9,898 nt of DNA. Origin: CAIVND01 sp035532075. GTDB taxonomy: Bacteria > Actinomycetota > Acidimicrobiia > Acidimicrobiales > Bog-793. The stretch is from contig DATKRV010000033.1 of NCBI GenBank assembly GCA_035532075.1, positions 1 through 9,898 on the forward strand, read 5' to 3'. Shown piece after piece: positions 6,786-9,898 of the stretch (positions are counted from its first letter, which is position 1; the number at the start of each line of letters is the position of its first letter). Below the pieces are notes generated by a model. The model was not told the origin of the DNA and did not search any database. It saw nothing but the letters and a program-made list of their open reading frames with translations. The position numbers and the translations under genes are program-made.

Positions 6786-6815
6786 GTACCGAGACGGCGT
6801 AACCTGACGCGACGA

Positions 6816-7880
6816 CTACCCAAAAATACCTGAGAAGTCGCTCAGAATCGATGTCTGAAACTTCGTGATTCTGTTCCAGTTCACGTTCAGCTGCTTCTCA
6901 TGCTTTGGCATGGGGTAGGCAGGAGTCGCACCAAAATACGCCGCGTCATATCCGAGTTTCGCCGCTTCGATCTGACCCTGGCGCGATACAAGCCAGGTCA
7001 CGAATGCTTTCGCGGCCGTAGTATTCGCGGTTCCCTTGGTGATTCCAACGGTGGCCGGGCAGGGAACGGTTCCATCCTTTGGCCAGACGACCGAGATGTT
7101 TGCATGTTGAGCCTCGAGGCTACGGGCAACACTATCGAGCGTGACCCCAACAAGAACCTTGCCGCTTGCGACATCGGTTCCCGTCGTCGTCGTTGACTGC
7201 TCGACGCGCACACCATTTGCCTTCAGTGTCTGGAAATACTTCCATCCATACAGCGTGCGGAGCTCTGCCGCCCAACCGAACGTCGTTCCCGAATAGCTTG
7301 CGCTTCCGATCGCCAACTGACCTTTGAGCGCTGTACTCGTCAGATCGGACCATTTCTGCGGAGGATTCGCCATACCGGGATGCTCAACCATCACGGTCTC
7401 GAAGGTGAACGCGCCGACCCAATCCTTGCCCGAGTAATTCGCAGGAACCCTGCGACCCTTCAGCGATGGCTTCCATGAACCAAGAATTCCTTTTGCCGCA
7501 ATTGTGTCCATATCCGTAGGATCTGCAAACAGGACAACATCGGCCTCGATGTGTCCAGTCTGTTGCTGGGCCGAAAGCTGAGTCTCCAGACTTCCAGTTC
7601 CAGCAGTCACCATGGTGACCTTGATGTTTGGATAGATCAGCTTGAACGCGTTCGCAAACCCCGCACCGCCCTGAGTGGTGAGAGCTGCATCGACGGTGAT
7701 GGAACCCGTCAACGCCGTATCCGCCGTGATCGCATTCTTTATTGTGTGGACGTTCGACGAGGCAGTTGCACCGGATGCAACTGCGACACCGGCAAGCGTC
7801 ATGAGGGCGCTCGCGACCACACCGATCTTCGGGCGAATTGAACGGATCTGATTGTTCTGGATTCGAGTCATAGTGCACAT
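6816..7880 (-). CDS. Extracellular solute-binding protein of an iron(III)-type ABC importer (FbpA-like)
   Basis: The product has 354 residues. Basic residues (to about 18), a hydrophobic core (19-36) and ASGATASS (35-42) make a Sec signal, probably cut near residue 40. The rest is a type II periplasmic-binding fold: ITVDAALTTQGG (61-72), then FKLIYPNIKVTMVTAGTGSLETQL (79-102), where the GTGSL loop is the usual ligand-side turn, then EADVVLFAD (112-120), the counterpart of the ADVVWS strand. The C-terminal part includes KAFVTWLVSRQGQ (291-303) and the ATPAYPMP segment. It should capture the ligand outside the membrane and pass it to the permease encoded 42 bp downstream. There is no lipobox cysteine after the hydrophobic core, unlike most Gram-positive binding proteins, so how it stays at the cell is unclear. 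The paired metal-binding tyrosines of classic FbpA are not obvious, so the ligand could be another anion or a cofactor such as thiamine. The ATG at 7880 and the ATG at 7871 both lack a visible ribosome site. Confidence 0.85.
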   Translation of the reverse strand: MCTMTRIQNNQIRSIRPKIGVVASALMTLAGVAVASGATASSNVHTIKNAITADTALTGSITVDAALTTQGGAGFANAFKLIYPNIKVTMVTAGTGSLETQLSAQQQTGHIEADVVLFADPTDMDTIAAKGILGSWKPSLKGRRVPANYSGKDWVGAFTFETVMVEHPGMANPPQKWSDLTSTALKGQLAIGSASYSGTTFGWAAELRTLYGWKYFQTLKANGVRVEQSTTTTGTDVASGKVLVGVTLDSVARSLEAQHANISVVWPKDGTVPCPATVGITKGTANTTAAKAFVTWLVSRQGQIEAAKLGYDAAYFGATPAYPMPKHEKQLNVNWNRITKFQTSILSDFSGIFG

Positions 7881-7899
7881 TGTTGCGCAATTGTCCGAG

Positions 7900-7916
7900 C
7901 GCGTTCGGATAACGCG
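7900..7916. promoter_or_regulatory. Palindrome upstream of the binding-protein gene, operator candidate
   Basis: CGCGTT (7900-7905) and AACGCG (7911-7916) are perfect inverted arms around CGGAT, ending 20 bp before the binding-protein start. The position is right for a repressor site controlling the ABC operon. It resembles no metal-regulator box that I recognise. Confidence 0.35.
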
Positions 7917-7966
7917 TCGAGTAGGGGGTTTTTGTTGCGGCGGCGACTGGGTTTACGCGAATACAA

Positions 7967-7994
7967 CAGATAAATACCGATATTTCCGCATCTG
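7967..7994. promoter_or_regulatory. Bulged AT-rich stem-loop or operator in the divergent region
   Basis: CAGATAAATA (7967-7976) faces TATTT (7981-7985) and ATCTG (7990-7994) across a CCGA loop. This gives ten pairs with a 4-base CCGC bulge on one arm. It is unusually AT-rich for its surroundings. It may be an RNA hairpin of a leader, or a regulator site whose inner AAATA-CCGA-TATTT is symmetric. Confidence 0.35.
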
Positions 7995-8003
7995 CGCCCA
8001 TCT

Positions 8004-8041
8004 CAGGGAGAAAACCGGATCCCTACAGGTACCTCTCCCTG
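8004..8041. repeat. 8-bp perfect inverted repeat CAGGGAGA/TCTCCCTG
   Basis: The arms lie at 8004-8011 and 8034-8041 with a 22-base spacer containing GGATCC and GGTACC. On the plus-strand RNA, three more pairs (including U-G) extend the stem to eleven, favouring a role in the MFS leader. No T run follows, so it is not a typical terminator. Confidence 0.4.
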
Positions 8042-8292
8042 GGGGCCAGTTCCTTTCCTTTGCCATTGGAGGCACTCAAACGCTCAACGCGCCGAGCTCT
8101 TGAGCACCAATTTCCACAGGGTAGATCGCCGAGAAAATCTCGTCACGACCAGCGATCCAATACCATGGTCACCCGGTGCCAAGAATCGGATCGACAATTC
8201 GCGCGCTGGTTCGCTCCGAGAACGCGGCCGACACTATCGTTTCGTCGGGGCGATTGACTCCAATAGCGCATGCCGCGAGGGTAGGAACCGAA

Positions 8293-9651
8293 ATGGGACT
8301 CACCAAACCACCAAGATCTTCACGGGCCGCGGCGCCTGAAGAAAACATGAAGGCATGGTCTTGGGCAGCCTTTAATTCCACCTACCTCCCGGCGCTGATC
8401 CTCGCAATGGGCACCGGCATTGCAATCCCGGCAATTCCGGCAATCGCAAAGTCCTTCCATGTCAACTTCGCCGTTGCGACCGGCGTCACCACCTCATTTT
8501 TGATTGGAAATGTTTCGGGAGCCCTACCAGCGGGGTGGCTGATCGATCGATTCGGTCGCCGTCGCATCATGCTCATGGGTCCGATCCTCACTGCTCTTAT
8601 GGCATTCGCTGTCGTCCTCGCCCGCACCTACCCTCAACTCCTAATGCTTCGCTTCGCCGACGGTTTTGCAACTCAGCTTTGGATGATGGGTCGGATCACA
8701 GGGATCTCGCATAGTTCGTCTGCAGACCAACGCGGACGCCAGATCAGCTGGCTGTTCGGAATGGACAACTCCGGTCGTGCCCTCGGTCCGCTGATCGGAG
8801 GATTCATGGCAATCTCATGGGGCGTCAGGTCACCATTCATCGCCTACGGAGTACTCTCTCTCCTTGCACTGATCCCCGCATATCGTTACATCGGAGACAC
8901 TCCAAGAAAGAAAGCCGTCTCGAACGCAAGCGGCGCGGGCTCTGCGCCTTCGCGACCGTTCACCTACCGACAACTCGTCACGACGTACGCGAACTATTTC
9001 GCGATTGCACTCTTCGGAGCATTCTCTCGAGGTCCGATGCAGGCGGGGCTGCTCAATATCTATGCGGCGTTCCGATACCACATGAACCCAAGCGAAATCG
9101 GCTATCTCGCGGCTGCCTCGGCTGGGATCATGCTGCCGGTCGGGTTCGTCACCGGATGGGTCATGGACCGTTACGGCCGAAGGCTCACCATGATTCCGGG
9201 ATACACCGGAGTGTTCCTTACGATGGTCGGCCTCGCGCTGATCGCGTTTCTCAATCTCTCCCCCGTTGACTACGTCGTTGTCTTTCTCATTGCTTCGCTG
9301 TTTCAGGGAATCACCAACGGTGCGGTGCAGACCATCGGCGCCGATGTCGCGCCCCGTGAAGTTCGGGGGAAGTTTCTCGGCCTGTGGCGTTTTACTGGCC
9401 AAGGGGGTGTCGCCCTTTCACCAATCATCTTCGCCTCCCTTGCGGCCGCAGTGAGCTACGGAGCATCATTCGTGTTCATCGCAGGTTCCGCCGCATCGGT
9501 AGCACTCCTTGTGATCTTCAAAATGCCAGATACCCGCTCGAGTGAAACCGTTCTTCCTACCTCGCGACCACGCGAAGGACCTGCTCTACCCGCGAAAGAC
9601 CCAATTCCAGCAACTGAGGAGGATGTCCCGAGTTCCGTAGAACTTCGGTGA
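8293..9651 (+). CDS. Major facilitator superfamily transporter (12-TM, DHA1-like)
   Basis: The product has 452 residues. It shows twelve hydrophobic segments in two halves of six, separated by a hydrophilic loop (about residues 201-228). The cytoplasmic loop after TM2 carries MFS motif A, GWLIDRFGRRRIM (81-93), and the second half repeats it as GWVMDRYGRRLTM (288-300), a hallmark of the superfamily's duplication. The segment GRALGPLIGGFM (161-172) fits the TM5 antiporter-like motif C region. It should move a small solute across the membrane using the proton gradient, most likely as an exporter, but the substrate cannot be read. The ATG at 8293 has AGGA six bases upstream. A GTG at 8176 is in frame but would add 39 unlike residues with no ribosome site. 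The hydrophilic Pro-rich tail (about residues 410-452) is poorly conserved and may be partly shaped by the IS next door. The gene is divergent from the ABC operon, suggesting shared control. Confidence 0.85.
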   Translation: MGLTKPPRSSRAAAPEENMKAWSWAAFNSTYLPALILAMGTGIAIPAIPAIAKSFHVNFAVATGVTTSFLIGNVSGALPAGWLIDRFGRRRIMLMGPILTALMAFAVVLARTYPQLLMLRFADGFATQLWMMGRITGISHSSSADQRGRQISWLFGMDNSGRALGPLIGGFMAISWGVRSPFIAYGVLSLLALIPAYRYIGDTPRKKAVSNASGAGSAPSRPFTYRQLVTTYANYFAIALFGAFSRGPMQAGLLNIYAAFRYHMNPSEIGYLAAASAGIMLPVGFVTGWVMDRYGRRLTMIPGYTGVFLTMVGLALIAFLNLSPVDYVVVFLIASLFQGITNGAVQTIGADVAPREVRGKFLGLWRFTGQGGVALSPIIFASLAAAVSYGASFVFIAGSAASVALLVIFKMPDTRSSETVLPTSRPREGPALPAKDPIPATEEDVPSSVELR

Positions 9652-9652
9652 C

Positions 9653-9683
9653 GGCCCTGTGGTCAATCAGGCCACGGCCTGAT
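9653..9683. terminator. Overlapping hairpins between convergent MFS and transposase genes
   Basis: Two mutually exclusive stems are visible. GGCC-GTGG (9653-9656, 9659-9662, with CT bulged) pairs with CCAC-GGCC (9672-9679). ATCAGGCC (9666-9673) pairs with GGCCTGAT (9676-9683). They cover the spacer and the transposase stop, where a two-way terminator would help both genes. Neither has a T run. They could instead be part of the IS end. Confidence 0.35.
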
Positions 9684-9898
9684 CATATTCGACGGATATG
9701 TCAATCTCCTTCGCGATTATCGCGTCGAGCCTCTTTCGTAGCTCTGGCAGGTGCATAAAGCCATTGACCTTGCGGAACTGCTTGGCTGCCTCACCCATGC
9801 CAGCCGCGCACCAACGAAGCGCCATCTGACCATCGCGCCAGCGCTTCACGTTTGACGAGTGGTCCCGACAGATCTCGATCATCGACTCGATTGCGTTC
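9667..9898 (-). CDS. IS256 (Mutator)-family transposase, C-terminal part (cut by window edge)
   Basis: The minus-strand frame is open from the window's right edge and reads NAIESMIEICRDHSSNVKRW, then RDGQMALRWCAAGMGEAAKQ and FRKVNGFMHLPELRKRLDAI, ending in YDQAVA and TGA at 9669-9667. T-T-N-x-I-E-S followed by NVKRWRDGQM, an RW.AAGM helix and F-R-x-V-N-G is a pattern I associate with the C-terminus of actinobacterial IS256-type (IS1081-like) transposases. The catalytic DDE residues would lie upstream, outside the window. The ATG at 9882 is internal, not the true start. The gene ends 15 bp from the MFS stop, so the IS terminal repeat must lie within or beyond the MFS 3' end. The family call was not checked by search. 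Confidence 0.7.
   Translation of the reverse strand, partial: NAIESMIEICRDHSSNVKRWRDGQMALRWCAAGMGEAAKQFRKVNGFMHLPELRKRLDAIIAKEIDISVEYDQAVA

Larger units (their letters stand above)
7881..8292. promoter_or_regulatory. Divergent control region with a run of inverted repeats
   Basis: These 412 bp separate the ABC operon (minus) from the MFS gene (plus) and contain no gene. In order there are: TTGCGCAA (7883-7890); CGCGTT/AACGCG around CGGAT (7900-7916); a bulged 10-bp stem at 7967-7994; CAGGGAGA/TCTCCCTG (8004-8011 and 8034-8041); ATTGG...CTCAA with TTGAG..CCAAT (8065-8079 and 8100-8111); GATCGC/GCGATC (8124-8129 and 8152-8157) enclosing GAGA-AAA-TCTC; and CCGAC/GTCGG (8228-8232 and 8244-8248). 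No clear consensus promoter pair was found for either side. The density suggests operators, a structured leader, or both. Known classes such as the TPP riboswitch were not recognised. Confidence 0.5.

Noticed and set aside
7960..8060. TPP (thiamine) riboswitch
   Set aside because: A CTGAGA on the minus strand looked suggestive, but the partner motifs (an AACCTGA-like element and the GCG-x-AGGGA segment in the right order) are missing.
8176..8292. In-frame GTG upstream extension of the MFS gene
   Set aside because: No ribosome site and an untypical N-terminus; the ATG at 8293 has AGGA at good spacing and the region reads as leader.

Overview
The window looks like a piece of an Actinomycetota chromosome of moderate-to-high GC content. 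The clues are a secreted GH25-like protein of an actinobacterial style, GTG starts beside ATG, and transposase tails of types common in that phylum. An Acidimicrobiia-like host is possible but is only a guess. Transposase fragments sit at both edges: an IS110-family C-terminus at the left and an IS256 (Mutator)-family C-terminus at the right. The left third is therefore worn accessory DNA, and the right two thirds hold intact genes.

Left part (1-2230). The tail of an IS110-family transposase (stop at 107-109) is followed by about 630 bp without a credible gene. This stretch has a sigma70-like promoter overlapping the transposase stop, a bulged stem-loop and several 9-bp repeats, so it is a candidate for an IS-associated non-coding RNA. 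Next comes a DUF262 (GmrSD/ParB-like N-terminal) pseudogene on the plus strand, with an in-frame TAA at codon 30 and its 3' end missing. Head-on to it on the minus strand is a tyrosine recombinase that has lost its C-terminal catalytic half. Homology of both genes ends at about the same base (near 1250), which suggests that one deletion or recombination joined them. The recombinase starts 56 bp from the 5' end of a tRNA-Ser(GCT) gene.

Middle (2230-3850). A minus-strand gene encodes a secreted, six-cysteine protein resembling GH25/DUF1906-type TIM-barrel cell-wall enzymes. It is followed by a tRNA-Arg(TCG) gene with an encoded CCA.

Right part (3988-9898). A minus-strand operon encodes a complete iron(III)-type ABC importer in the order binding protein, two-domain permease, ATPase. 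The permease has no ATG, GTG or TTG after its ideal Shine-Dalgarno sequence; an ATC codon stands at the start position. A 12-TM MFS transporter (DHA1-like) is transcribed divergently across a 412-bp intergenic region rich in nested inverted repeats, which may hold shared operators or a structured leader RNA. The MFS gene ends 15 bp from the end of the IS256-family transposase. The importer and the MFS protein could act on the same solute or metal, but nothing in the sequence proves the substrate.
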